Shown: positions 9,256 through 16,927 of the stretch, piece by piece
How the letters are laid out: every line of letters starts with the position of its first letter
Numbering within the stretch: the first letter of the stretch is position 1
Assembly (NCBI RefSeq): GCF_014191875.1
Contig: NZ_JACHXD010000018.1
Span: 1-64,000 of the forward strand
Direction of reading: 5' to 3'
Source: Pseudoduganella violacea
GTDB lineage: Bacteria; Pseudomonadota; Gammaproteobacteria; Burkholderiales; Burkholderiaceae_D
Length of the DNA stretch: 64,000 bases
Notes under the pieces: generated by a model
What the model was told of the DNA's origin: nothing
The model's database searches: none
Seen by the model: the letters and a program-made list of their open reading frames with translations, nothing else
Position numbers and translations under genes: made by a program

Positions 9256-9801
9256 TCAGGCCTGCACCTGGCGGCAGAAGTCGAGCAGCATGCGCTCGCC
9301 TTCTGGCCAGGGGCCGTAGCCCGCGTCGCCGTTGATGTGGCCGGCCTCGCCGATCAGCACCAGTTTGCCGCCCCAGGCGGCGGCGAAGGCTTGCGCCCGT
9401 TCGGCGCTGACGTATTCATCCTTGGTGCTGGCGACCACGATGCTGGGGAAGGGCAGGGCCGCCATCGGCATGGGCTGGAAGCCGCTGGTGCAGTCGGGGT
9501 AGGAGGGCGCTTCGGTGTCGCTGGGCGCGACCAGGAAGGCGCCGGCGATCTTGTGCGCGCTGCCCGAGGCGGCCCAATACGACACCAGGGTGCAGGACAG
9601 GCTGTGCGCCGCTAGCACCGGCGGGCGCTGACAGGCGGCGATGGCGGCATCGAGTTCGCGCACCCATTCCGCGCGCTCCGGCGTTTCCCAGTCGCGGTGC
9701 GCGATGCGCCGCATCCAGGGATGGTTTTTTTCCCAGTGGGTTTGCCAGTGCAGCGGGCCCGAATTCCATAAACCGGGCAGGGTCAGTACCTCGAAATCCA
9801 T
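9256..9801 (-). CDS. RBBP9/YdeN-family alpha/beta serine hydrolase
   Basis: A 181-residue small alpha/beta hydrolase. It begins MDFEVLTLPGLWNSGP, the short family N-terminus; the nucleophile elbow is AHSLSC (Ser67), an Asp lies near STKDEYV, and the His is in GEAGHING followed by GYGPWPEG, all as in the RBBP9/YdeN family. It should be a cytosolic serine hydrolase with unknown natural ester or peptide substrate. The start lies 16 bp after the RNase T2 stop, making it the probable last gene of a kynU-kynA-RNase T2-hydrolase operon; a link with tryptophan breakdown is not shown. Confidence 0.85.
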   Translation of the reverse strand: MDFEVLTLPGLWNSGPLHWQTHWEKNHPWMRRIAHRDWETPERAEWVRELDAAIAACQRPPVLAAHSLSCTLVSYWAASGSAHKIAGAFLVAPSDTEAPSYPDCTSGFQPMPMAALPFPSIVVASTKDEYVSAERAQAFAAAWGGKLVLIGEAGHINGDAGYGPWPEGERMLLDFCRQVQA

Positions 9802-9817
9802 TCCTTCTCCTCTTGGC

Positions 9818-10495
9818 TTAACGTACGCTTTGCAGCAGGAAGCTGGGTTGGCCGCAGCTTTTCTGCGAACGCTTGATGTCGGCCGCGCCGCAGTTTTGCG
9901 GCACGCCGTCCTTGCGGTAGCAGACGCGCACTTCGCGCAGGAAGCGCCCGCTGCCGCTGCAGAAGGGCAGCAGCGAGGCGTCCTTCAGCTTTGGATTAGC
10001 GGCGCGGAAGGCTTGCTGCAGTTCGGCCGCCGTGGTGCGCAAGGGCTGGGCCGGTTTTTGATAGGGGGCGGGGATGGCCAGGCCTTGTTTCAGCTTGGCC
10101 GACAAGGCCAGGTAGGCGCCAGGTGTCAGGCCGGAACAGGTGCCGTGCTTTCGCCACTCGTGCGCGATCAGGCGCGGCGAGGGATAGAGCGGCGCGTATT
10201 CGGCTTTAAGCTTTTCCGGCAGCTGCATGCGCGAGCAGCTTTCCGGATAGCCGTCGAGGAACTGCGGCCACAGGCCGTGCAGCACGAAGCCGAGCTGGCG
10301 GCCGGCGGCGCACTGCTCCTCGTCGTCCTTGCCGCGCGTGGCGCAGTAGTCGGGCGACCAGCTCAGCGACAGGGTGTAGTAGTCGAACACGCCGGGCTGC
10401 TCGCCGCGCGCCTGGGCGGCGCCGGGCAGGGCCAGGACGCCGGCCAGCAAGACGGCGGACAGGGCGGAAAACAGGGGCAGGCGGGCGGTTGGCAT
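9818..10495 (-). CDS. Ribonuclease T2 family protein
   Basis: A 225-residue secreted endoribonuclease. The chosen ATG gives a classic signal peptide, MPTARLPLFSALSAVLLAGV to about AQA. Both catalytic blocks are present: CAS I FVLHGLWPQ with His73 and CAS II HEWRKHGTC with Glu113 and His117. T2 enzymes cut single-stranded RNA with little base specificity and act in the periplasm or outside the cell. Several paired cysteines (C51, C62, C87, C120 and C-terminal ones) fit the disulfide-rich fold. It begins 20 bp after kynA, same strand. The frame stays open much further upstream, antisense-like through kynA, but that is a GC-driven artefact. Confidence 0.9.
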   Translation of the reverse strand: MPTARLPLFSALSAVLLAGVLALPGAAQARGEQPGVFDYYTLSLSWSPDYCATRGKDDEEQCAAGRQLGFVLHGLWPQFLDGYPESCSRMQLPEKLKAEYAPLYPSPRLIAHEWRKHGTCSGLTPGAYLALSAKLKQGLAIPAPYQKPAQPLRTTAAELQQAFRAANPKLKDASLLPFCSGSGRFLREVRVCYRKDGVPQNCGAADIKRSQKSCGQPSFLLQSVR

Positions 10496-10515
10496 GATGG
10501 GTCTTCCAGAACAAA

Positions 10516-11358
10516 TCAAAGCGCGGTGCGCAGGGCGAACAATTCCGGGAAGAGTACCACGTCGAGCATCTTGCGCAGATAGCTCACGCCCGCCGTGCCG
10601 CCGGTGCCGGTCTTGAAGCCGATGATGCGCTCCACCGTCGATACGTGGCGGAAGCGCCAGAAGCGGAAGGCCGTTTCCAGGTCCACCAGCTTTTCGCCCA
10701 GCTCGTACAAGTCCCAGTAGCGGTGCGGGTCGCGGTAGACTTCCAGCCAGGCCGCCTTCACCGACTCGTTGGCGACGGTGGGCAAGGTCCAGTCGCCGTC
10801 CAGGCGCGCGGCGTCGATGGCCAGGCCATGGCGCGCCAGCAGGCGTACCGCCTGGTCGTACAGCGAAGGCGCGCGCAAGGCGCGGTCGAGCAGGGCGTGG
10901 TGTTCCGGCGCCGATTCGTGCACGGCCAGCAGATTGGCGTTCTTGTTGCCGAGGATGAATTCGATCTCGCGGTACTGGTAGGACTGGAAGCCGGACGACG
11001 CGCCCAGATACGGGCGGATGGCGCTGTACTCGGGCGGCGTCATGGTCGCCAGCACGTCCCAGGCGTGCACCAGCTGGTCCATGATGCGCGCCACGCGCGC
11101 CAGCATCTTGAAGGCGGGCGACAGGTCGTCCTGCTGGATCTGGGCGCATACCGCGTGCATCTCGTGCAGCATGAGCTTCATCCACAGCTCGCTGGTCTGG
11201 TGCTGCACGATGAACAGCATCTCGTTGTGGTTGGGGGAGAGCGGGTGCTGGGCGCTGAGGATTTTGTCCAGGGCCAGGTAATCGCCATAGCTCATGGACT
11301 TGCTGAAGTCCATTTGCGCGCCATGCCATTGTGCGGCGGCTTTGTTTTCGTCGGTCAT
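10516..11358 (-). CDS. kynA: Tryptophan 2,3-dioxygenase
   Basis: Heme enzyme that opens the indole ring of L-tryptophan to N-formylkynurenine, first step of the kynurenine pathway. At 280 residues it has normal length. Recognised blocks are SMSYGDYLALDKIL, HNEMLFIVQHQTSELWMKL with the distal-pocket His53, PLGASSGFQSYQYREIEF-like sequence, and near the C-terminus FRHVSTVERIIGFKTGTGGT containing the proximal heme ligand His and substrate-binding loop. It follows kynU by 12 bp on the same strand. The usual middle gene, kynB (formamidase), is absent from this cluster and must lie elsewhere or be replaced. Confidence 0.96.
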   Translation of the reverse strand: MTDENKAAAQWHGAQMDFSKSMSYGDYLALDKILSAQHPLSPNHNEMLFIVQHQTSELWMKLMLHEMHAVCAQIQQDDLSPAFKMLARVARIMDQLVHAWDVLATMTPPEYSAIRPYLGASSGFQSYQYREIEFILGNKNANLLAVHESAPEHHALLDRALRAPSLYDQAVRLLARHGLAIDAARLDGDWTLPTVANESVKAAWLEVYRDPHRYWDLYELGEKLVDLETAFRFWRFRHVSTVERIIGFKTGTGGTAGVSYLRKMLDVVLFPELFALRTAL

Positions 11359-11370
11359 ATCGGATGCTTT

Positions 11371-12621
11371 TCAGGTTACGGCGCCGCGTTCGGCATGCAC
11401 ATCATAGGCTTTCTCGTCGAGGATCTGCTTCAGGATCTCCACCGCATCCCACACATCGGCAAAGCTGGTGTACAGCGGGGTGAAGCCGAAGCGCATGATG
11501 GCCGGCTCGCGGTAGTCGCCGATCACGCCGCGCGCGATCAGGGCCGCCATCACCGCGTAGCCGTGGGCATGGGTGAAGCTGACCTGGCTGCCGCGCCGCG
11601 CATGCTCGCGCGGCGTGACCAGGCCCAGGCCGTGGCCGGCGCAGCGTTCTTCCACCAGGGCGATGAAGAGGTCGGTCAGGGCCAGCGATTTGGCGCGCAC
11701 CGCGTCCATCGTGGTCTGGGCGAAGACATCCAGGCCGCATTCGACCATGGCCAGCGAGACGATGGGCTGGGTGCCGCACAGGGCGCGGCCGATGCCTTCG
11801 GTGGGCGCGAAGTCGGGCGCCATGGCGAACGGCGCGGCATGGCCCCACCAGCCGGACAGCGGCTGCTGGAAGCGCGCCTGGTGCTTGCGCGGCACCCAGG
11901 CGAAGGCCGGCGCGCCGGGGCCGCCGTTCAGGTATTTATAGGTGCAGCCGACGGCGAAGTCGGCGCCGTCGCGCTCCAGCGCCACCGGCACGGCGCCGGC
12001 CGAGTGGGCCAGATCCCAGACGATCAGGGCGCCGCGCGCGTGGGCCAGGGCGCTGGTGGAGGCCATATCGTGCTGGTAGCCGGTGCGGTAATTGACGTGG
12101 GTGAGCATGACGACGGCGGTGTCGGCGTCGATCGCTTGCGGCAGCTCATCCACCGTATCGACCAGGCGCACGCTGTAGCCGCGCTGCAGCCAGCCGGCCA
12201 GGCCTTGCGCCATATAGATATCGGTGGGGAAGTTGCTGCGCTCGGTGACGATGACGCGGCGTTCGCTGCGCGCCGGATCGCTGGCCTGCATATGCAGGGC
12301 GGCGGCCAGCACCTTGAACAGATTGAGCGAGGTGGTGTCGGTGACGACCACTTCGCCGGCGGCGGCGCCGATCAGCGGCGCCAGGCGGTCGCCCAGGCGC
12401 TTGGGCAGCTCGAACCAGCCGGCCGTATTCCAGCTGGTGATCAGGTCCTTGCCCCATTCGCGCGCGATGACGTCGCTGGCGCGGGTCAGGGCGGCCTTGG
12501 GCCGGGCGCCCAGGGAATTGCCATCCAGATAAATCACCCCGGCCGGCAGGTCGAAGTGTTCGCGCAGCGGGGCCAGGGCGTCCTGGGCGTCGCGGTCGAG
12601 ACAGTCTTTGCGTGTCGTCAT
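11371..12621 (-). CDS. kynU: Kynureninase
   Basis: PLP enzyme that cleaves L-kynurenine to anthranilate and L-alanine. It has 416 residues from the ATG at 12621 (MTTRKDCLDRDAQD); the frame is open 28 codons further, but the upstream residues are Cys-rich and unlike the family. YLDGNSLGARP, the PLP-site ESNFPTD-like block (ERSNFPTD), DLAHSAGA and CTYKYLNGGPGAP with the Schiff-base Lys229 are all visible. It is first in the kynU-kynA unit. A 10-bp perfect palindrome, ACATCGATGT at 12702-12711, lies 81 bp upstream and could be an operator. Confidence 0.96.
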   Translation of the reverse strand: MTTRKDCLDRDAQDALAPLREHFDLPAGVIYLDGNSLGARPKAALTRASDVIAREWGKDLITSWNTAGWFELPKRLGDRLAPLIGAAAGEVVVTDTTSLNLFKVLAAALHMQASDPARSERRVIVTERSNFPTDIYMAQGLAGWLQRGYSVRLVDTVDELPQAIDADTAVVMLTHVNYRTGYQHDMASTSALAHARGALIVWDLAHSAGAVPVALERDGADFAVGCTYKYLNGGPGAPAFAWVPRKHQARFQQPLSGWWGHAAPFAMAPDFAPTEGIGRALCGTQPIVSLAMVECGLDVFAQTTMDAVRAKSLALTDLFIALVEERCAGHGLGLVTPREHARRGSQVSFTHAHGYAVMAALIARGVIGDYREPAIMRFGFTPLYTSFADVWDAVEILKQILDEKAYDVHAERGAVT

Positions 12622-12824
12622 ACGGCGTCTTTCATGAGGAAAAATACTTGAAGCTTGAACTAGAGCGGCAGTGTAACAATTTTTTTGCTGACAAAGTGAG
12701 CACATCGATGTATTTTTGCTATTATTGATGAAAGCTTTAAATCGCGCAAACCCGCATGGATACTGGCTTGCGCAGGTGTATGGACTTTTTTCGGAAAATT
12801 TTAATTTTTTTTTGCGTCCAACCC

Positions 12825-12850
12825 TAAAGTTCCTGCCGGGCTTGCCGTTA
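12825..12850 (+). promoter_or_regulatory. Sigma-28 (FliA)-type promoter 1 upstream of flhDC
   Basis: TAAA at 12825-12828 followed after exactly 15 bases by GCCGTTA at 12844-12850. This matches the enteric and beta-proteobacterial FliA consensus TAAA-N15-GCCGATAA except at two end positions. It lies about 420 bp before flhD. Confidence 0.7.
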
Positions 12851-12934
12851 CCCGGTATAGAAGTGCGGTAAAGGGCTTGCTGTTCGGCACTTTGGGATGG
12901 GCGAAAAAATTTTAAAATTTTTTGCGGAAAACCC

Positions 12935-12960
12935 TAAAGTTCTCCAAAAGTCTGCCGTTA
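12935..12960 (+). promoter_or_regulatory. Sigma-28 (FliA)-type promoter 2 upstream of flhDC
   Basis: TAAA at 12935-12938, 15 bases, then GCCGTTA at 12954-12960: the same architecture as the first box, 110 bp further on, in the second copy of an imperfect repeat. The leading CCC and GTTC after TAAA are shared by both. Confidence 0.7.
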
Positions 12961-13245
12961 CCGGTTTAGATGTCGCAAAAAAGATGCACTGCGACACTCC
13001 GTTTTTACCCCTCGCTCGGGGAGTTTTCTTGAGCTTCAATCCGCCGCAAAGCCGCGCCAGCACTGGCGTGGAGCACCCATCGCCCTGCGTTTGTCAGACA
13101 AACGCTGACAGGGCGTGTCCGCCATTTCCTTACTGAAAATACAGAGAGTCGCCTCTTCTGCCTTCCTGCGCCCTCCAGCAGAATGTATCTCAACGGCAAT
13201 GCACAAGCATTCCAGGCAGAAAATAAACGGATCAAGGAGAGGGAA

Positions 13246-13563
13246 ATGACTGCTAACGATATGATGGCTGAAATTCGCGACGCCAACCTGAGCTACCTGA
13301 TGCTGGCCCAGCAGATGATCCGCGCCGACAAGGTCACCGCCATCTTCCGCCTCGGCATCTCGGCCGACATCGCCGACCTGATCGAAGGCATGAGCAATGC
13401 CCAGATCCTGAAACTGGCCGGCGGCAATATGATGCTGGCCCGCTTCCGCTTCGACGATGGCGCCATCCTCTCCATGCTGACCAATTACAATAAGGACCGC
13501 GCCCTGGCCCAGTCGCACGCCGCCATCCTGATGGCCGGCCAGCCCGCCGAAGAAATCGCTTAA
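13246..13563 (+). CDS. flhD: Flagellar transcriptional regulator FlhD
   Basis: A 105-residue FlhD, partner of FlhC in the FlhD4C2 activator of flagellar class II promoters. The body MMAEIRDANLSYLMLAQQMI, RADKVTAIFRLG and LAGGNMMLARFRFDDG is characteristic. The ATG at 13246 is preceded by AAGGAGAGGGAA; an ATG 63 bp upstream is in frame but gives residues foreign to the family. Length is close to the E. coli protein (116-119). flhC follows after 17 bp. Two sigma-28-like promoters upstream suggest that FliA may feed back on this master operon, which is inference. Confidence 0.95.
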   Translation: MTANDMMAEIRDANLSYLMLAQQMIRADKVTAIFRLGISADIADLIEGMSNAQILKLAGGNMMLARFRFDDGAILSMLTNYNKDRALAQSHAAILMAGQPAEEIA

Positions 13564-13580
13564 ACCGAGGAGCCGGGATC

Positions 13581-14126
13581 ATGTGCAAGAAGAGTGTGGT
13601 GTCGGACGCCCAGGAAATCCAGCTGGCCATCGAACTGATCAACCTGGGCGCGCGCCTGCAGCTGCTGGAGACCGAAGTCTCGCTGTCGCGCGAACGCCTG
13701 CTCAAGCTGTACAAGGAATTGAAGGGCATGTCGCCGCCGAAAGGCATGCTGCCTTTCTCGACCGACTGGTTCCTGACCTGGCAGCCGAATATCCACTCTT
13801 CGCTGTTCCTGAACATCCACAGCTTCCTGGTGCAGCACGCTGGCGCCAGCGGCATCCACGCCGTGATGAAGGCTTACCAGCTGTATCTGGAACAGATGCC
13901 GCCGGAGCCCGGCCAAGAGCCGCTGCTGTCCCTGACCCGCGCCTGGACCCTGGTGCGTTTCGCCGGCAGCAAGATGCTCGAACTCAAGCCTTGCGGCAAA
14001 TGCCAGGGCAAATTCATCGTCAATGCGATGGACTTGAACGGCAGTTATGTCTGCGGCCTGTGCCATATGCCTTCGCGCGCCGGCAAGACCAAAAAGGCCA
14101 AGGATGCCGAAGCGCTGGCCGCCTGA
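13581..14126 (+). CDS. flhC: Flagellar transcriptional regulator FlhC
   Basis: A 181-residue FlhC, the DNA-contacting partner of FlhD. The four zinc ligands are present as PCGKC (C138, C141) and CGLC (C158, C161), spaced exactly as in E. coli FlhC, and the RLQLLETEVSLSRERLLKLY helix and LPFSTDWFLTW block match the family. It is the second gene of flhDC with its own ribosome site (CCGAGGAGCC). With FlhD it should activate flagellar basal-body genes, none of which lie in this window; motAB and che genes follow on the same strand. Confidence 0.96.
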   Translation: MCKKSVVSDAQEIQLAIELINLGARLQLLETEVSLSRERLLKLYKELKGMSPPKGMLPFSTDWFLTWQPNIHSSLFLNIHSFLVQHAGASGIHAVMKAYQLYLEQMPPEPGQEPLLSLTRAWTLVRFAGSKMLELKPCGKCQGKFIVNAMDLNGSYVCGLCHMPSRAGKTKKAKDAEALAA

Positions 14127-14171
14127 GTTGCGCCTTCCTCCCTGTTTATATAGTCAAAGCCGGGGCAGCCG

Positions 14172-14936
14172 ATGAGGCCGTCCCGGCTTTGGCGCGCTCC
14201 AGCCGTGCAAGCGCTGCTGATCCAGCTGCTGGCGCTGCTGCCGCTGGCGGCCCTGGCCATCGTGCTCGACACGGCCGGCCGCGGCCTGACGCTGCTGACG
14301 GCGGCCTTGCTGCAAGGCGGCCTGGCGCTCCTGATCACATGGCGGCTCGGCCTGGCGCCGTGGTGGCGCCCGATCCAGCTGCTGTTCCCCGTGGCCGTGC
14401 TGGCGGCCAGCGCCCTGGGTTTGCCGCCCGTGCTCTACCTGCTGCCCTTCCTGTTTTTGCTGGCCCTGTACTGGTCCACCTTCCGCACCCAGGTGCCGTA
14501 CTATCCGTCCCACGCCGCCGTCTGGCGCGCGGTGGCGGCCGAACTGCCGCCGGGCAGGGCGCTCAAGCTGGTCGATATCGGCAGCGGCCTGGGCGGCATG
14601 ACCCTGCACCTGGCGCGCCAGCGCCCGGACTGCGACTGTCTCGGCATCGAGCTGGCGCCGCTGCCCTGGCTGGTGGCGCGCCTGCGCGCCGCGCTGAGCG
14701 GCAGCCGCGCCCGTTTTGTGCGCGGCGATTACGAGCGCCTCGACTTGGCCCGCTTCGATATGGTGTTCGCGTATTTATCGCCGGCCGCCATGCCGGCCTT
14801 ATGGCAAAAGGCCAAAAGGGAAATGCGCCAAGGCAGCTTGCTGATTAGTTATGAATTTGAAATTCCCTATTGCGAAGCCGACAAGACCATAGTTACCACA
14901 GAGGGTGGGCCGCCGCTGTTTGTCTGGGTAATTTAA
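14172..14936 (+). CDS. Membrane-anchored class I SAM-dependent methyltransferase
   Basis: A 254-residue protein with four predicted membrane helices (about 12-33, 38-58, 68-82 and 84-101), then a cytosolic Rossmann methyltransferase. Motif I is LVDIGSGLGGM near 133-143, followed by LGIELAPLPW (acidic ribose-binding residue), FVRGDYERLDLARFDMVFAY and a late beta hairpin ending PLFVWVI. The substrate is unknown. It sits between flhC and motA, an unusual place for a methyltransferase, 45 bp after flhC and 106 bp before motA. Whether it has a flagellar role or is a bystander is open. Confidence 0.8.
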   Translation: MRPSRLWRAPAVQALLIQLLALLPLAALAIVLDTAGRGLTLLTAALLQGGLALLITWRLGLAPWWRPIQLLFPVAVLAASALGLPPVLYLLPFLFLLALYWSTFRTQVPYYPSHAAVWRAVAAELPPGRALKLVDIGSGLGGMTLHLARQRPDCDCLGIELAPLPWLVARLRAALSGSRARFVRGDYERLDLARFDMVFAYLSPAAMPALWQKAKREMRQGSLLISYEFEIPYCEADKTIVTTEGGPPLFVWVI

Positions 14937-15042
14937 CTGTCTTTCTCTTGCCGGAGCGGCGTTTGCACGTTATTGTAGTTCCACTGTGGAATTATTCTGT
15001 TTTTTGACGTCATAACGTCCGTTTTCCTGGGAGTTTGCACAC

Positions 15043-15903
15043 TTGTTAGTCATAGTCGGTTATCTCATCGTGATGGGCTCCGTGTTCGGGGGCTTCGCGC
15101 TGTCGGGGGGACACCTGGCGGCTCTGTTCCAGCCTCTGGAGCTGCTGATGATCGGCGGTGCGGCGCTTGGTGCTTTCTTCGTCGGCAATAACGGCAAGGC
15201 CATCAAGGCCACGCTGGGCGCGCTGCCCAGCCTGCTCAAAGGTTCGCGCTACACCAAGGAATTGTATATGGAGCTCATGTCGCTGCTGTTCGACGTGCTC
15301 TCCAAGGTGCGCAAGGAAGGCTTGATGTCGATTGAAGGCGATATCGACAAGCCGTCCGACAGCCCGCTGTTCAGTAAGTATCCGATGGTGCTGGAAGACC
15401 ACCATATTGTCGAGTTCATGACCGATTACCTGCGCTTGATGGTGTCGGGGAATATGGACGCCTTCCAGATCGAAAACCTGATGGATAATGAAATCGATAC
15501 GCATCACCAGGAAGGCCATGTGCCGGCGCACTGTATCGCCAAGCTGGGCGACGGTCTGCCGGCTTTCGGTATTGTGGCGGCGGTGATGGGCGTGGTGCAC
15601 ACCATGGAATCGGTGGGCATTCCGCCGTCCGAGCTGGGCATGCTGATCGCGCACGCCCTGGTCGGCACCTTCCTCGGCATTTTGCTGGCCTACGGTTTCG
15701 TCGGTCCGCTGGCCAGCCTGCTGGAGCAGAAGCTGGATGAGTCGACCAAGATGTTCCAGTGCGTGAAAGTGACCCTGCTGGCCAGCCTGAACGGCTATGC
15801 CCCGGCGCTGGCCGTCGAATTCGGCCGCAAGGTGCTGTACTCGACCGAGCGTCCGTCCTTCTCGGAGCTGGAAGAACACATCAAGAAATCGAAATCGAAG
15901 TAA
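15043..15903 (+). CDS. motA: Flagellar motor stator protein MotA
   Basis: A 286-residue inner-membrane stator subunit that with MotB conducts protons and drives rotation. It begins LVIVGYLIVMGSVFGGFALS at a TTG start (15043), aligned with the E. coli start, with GGGAG upstream. Four helices are present, with PAFGIVAAVMGVVHTM (helix 3) and LVGTFLGILLAYGFVGPLA (helix 4) carrying the conserved prolines and glycines; the cytosolic loop has the charged segment KVRKEGLMSIEGDID. motB follows 51 bp later. Confidence 0.96.
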   Translation: MLVIVGYLIVMGSVFGGFALSGGHLAALFQPLELLMIGGAALGAFFVGNNGKAIKATLGALPSLLKGSRYTKELYMELMSLLFDVLSKVRKEGLMSIEGDIDKPSDSPLFSKYPMVLEDHHIVEFMTDYLRLMVSGNMDAFQIENLMDNEIDTHHQEGHVPAHCIAKLGDGLPAFGIVAAVMGVVHTMESVGIPPSELGMLIAHALVGTFLGILLAYGFVGPLASLLEQKLDESTKMFQCVKVTLLASLNGYAPALAVEFGRKVLYSTERPSFSELEEHIKKSKSK

Positions 15904-15954
15904 GGCCGCAGGCGCGTATTATGGTGAATAAGACTGCACTGAGAAGGAAGGGTC

Positions 15955-16896
15955 ATGGCTGAAGAGGGCATGCGGCCTATCATCGTCAAGCGCATCAAGA
16001 AGGGCGGCGGTGGCCACCACGGCGGCGCCTGGAAGATCGCGTACGCCGACTTCGTGACGGCGATGATGGCCTTCTTCCTGCTGATGTGGCTCTTGGGCTC
16101 GACCACCAAGGGCGACCTGAACGGCATTTCCGAATACTTCAAGACCCCGCTCAAGGTGGCCATGCAGGGCGGCTCGGGCAGCGGCGACAGCTCCTCCGTG
16201 ATTCCCGGCGGCGGCAAGGACCTGACCCGGCGCGAAGGCCAGGTCAAGCTGGGCGACGACCCCACGGTGAAAAAGACGTATAACCTGACGGCGGCCAAAA
16301 AGGCGCTGGAGCAGGAAGAGGCGGCGCGCCTGCAGGTGCTCAAGGAAAAACTGGAAGAGAAGATCGAGAACAATCCGAACCTGAAGAAATACCGCAACCA
16401 GCTGCTGCTCGACTTCACCAGCGAAGGCTTGCGCATCCAGATCGTCGACGAGCAGAACCGCCCCATGTTCGCCCTGGCGCGCGCCGACCTGCAGCCGTAT
16501 ACGCGCGAAATCCTGACCGAGATCGCCCCCGTGCTCAACGACGTGCCGAACAAGATCGGCCTGTCCGGCCACACCGATTCGACCCCGTATTTCAGCGACG
16601 CCGGCTACAGCAACTGGGAGTTGTCGGCCGACCGCGCCAACGCTTCGCGCCGCGCCCTGGTGCAGGGCGGCCTGGGCGACGCCAAGATCCTGCGCGTGGT
16701 GGGCCTGGCCTCGGCCGCCCACCTCGACCGCAAAGACCCGTTCAACCCGATCAACCGGCGCATCAGCATCATCGTCATGAACAAGAAGGCGGAAGAGAGC
16801 GTGATGCGCGATGGCGGCAAGCTGGAAGTCGGCACGGACACCGACGCCACGCGCGAGGCGATCAGCGCCCCCGCGCCAGCCCCGGCCAGGAAATAA
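15955..16896 (+). CDS. motB: Flagellar motor stator protein MotB
   Basis: A 313-residue MotB. The N-terminal part has KKGGGGHHGGAWKIAYADFV and a single transmembrane helix with the proton-binding Asp32. After a linker and a coiled-coil-like stretch (about 105-145, LEQEEAARLQVLKEKLEEKI) comes the OmpA-type peptidoglycan-binding domain (about 165-285: GLSGHTDSTPYF, WELSADRANASRRAL, NRRISIIVM). It anchors the stator to the cell wall. GAGAAGGAAGGG precedes the ATG. The downstream CheZ-like gene begins 31 bp after the stop. Confidence 0.96.
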   Translation: MAEEGMRPIIVKRIKKGGGGHHGGAWKIAYADFVTAMMAFFLLMWLLGSTTKGDLNGISEYFKTPLKVAMQGGSGSGDSSSVIPGGGKDLTRREGQVKLGDDPTVKKTYNLTAAKKALEQEEAARLQVLKEKLEEKIENNPNLKKYRNQLLLDFTSEGLRIQIVDEQNRPMFALARADLQPYTREILTEIAPVLNDVPNKIGLSGHTDSTPYFSDAGYSNWELSADRANASRRALVQGGLGDAKILRVVGLASAAHLDRKDPFNPINRRISIIVMNKKAEESVMRDGGKLEVGTDTDATREAISAPAPAPARK

Positions 16897-16927
16897 AACG
16901 AGCCTGCTGTACGAGAACGAGACTGTT

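Larger units (their letters stand above)
12622..13245. other. kynU-flhD divergent control region, with a 110-bp imperfect tandem repeat
   Basis: About 620 bp with no convincing gene. On the kynU side it holds an AT-rich stretch and a palindrome at 12702-12711. In the middle, two imperfect copies, roughly 12791-12865 and 12901-12975, share an A/T-rich block (GGAAAATTTTAATTTTTTTT versus GCGAAAAAATTTTAAAATTT), then AACCCTAAAGTTC and TGCCGTTACC at the same spacing. From 13000 to 13245 there is an ordinary leader, ending in AAGGAGAGGGAA just before the flhD ATG. Confidence 0.75.

Noticed and set aside
9818..11329. 503-codon version of the RNase T2 gene running back through kynA
   Set aside because: The true start is the ATG at 10495 that yields a signal peptide; the rest is out-of-frame kynA sequence.
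10645..12651. Plus-strand open frame of 668 codons over kynA and kynU
   Set aside because: Antisense to two clearly identified enzymes.
12999..13030. Possible terminator hairpin with CCCC/GGGG and T-run in the flhD leader
   Set aside because: Only a four-base stem around a six-base loop; too weak to call.
13183..13245. Upstream in-frame ATG for flhD
   Set aside because: Adds 21 residues not seen in FlhD and lacks the strong AAGGAG site present at 13246.
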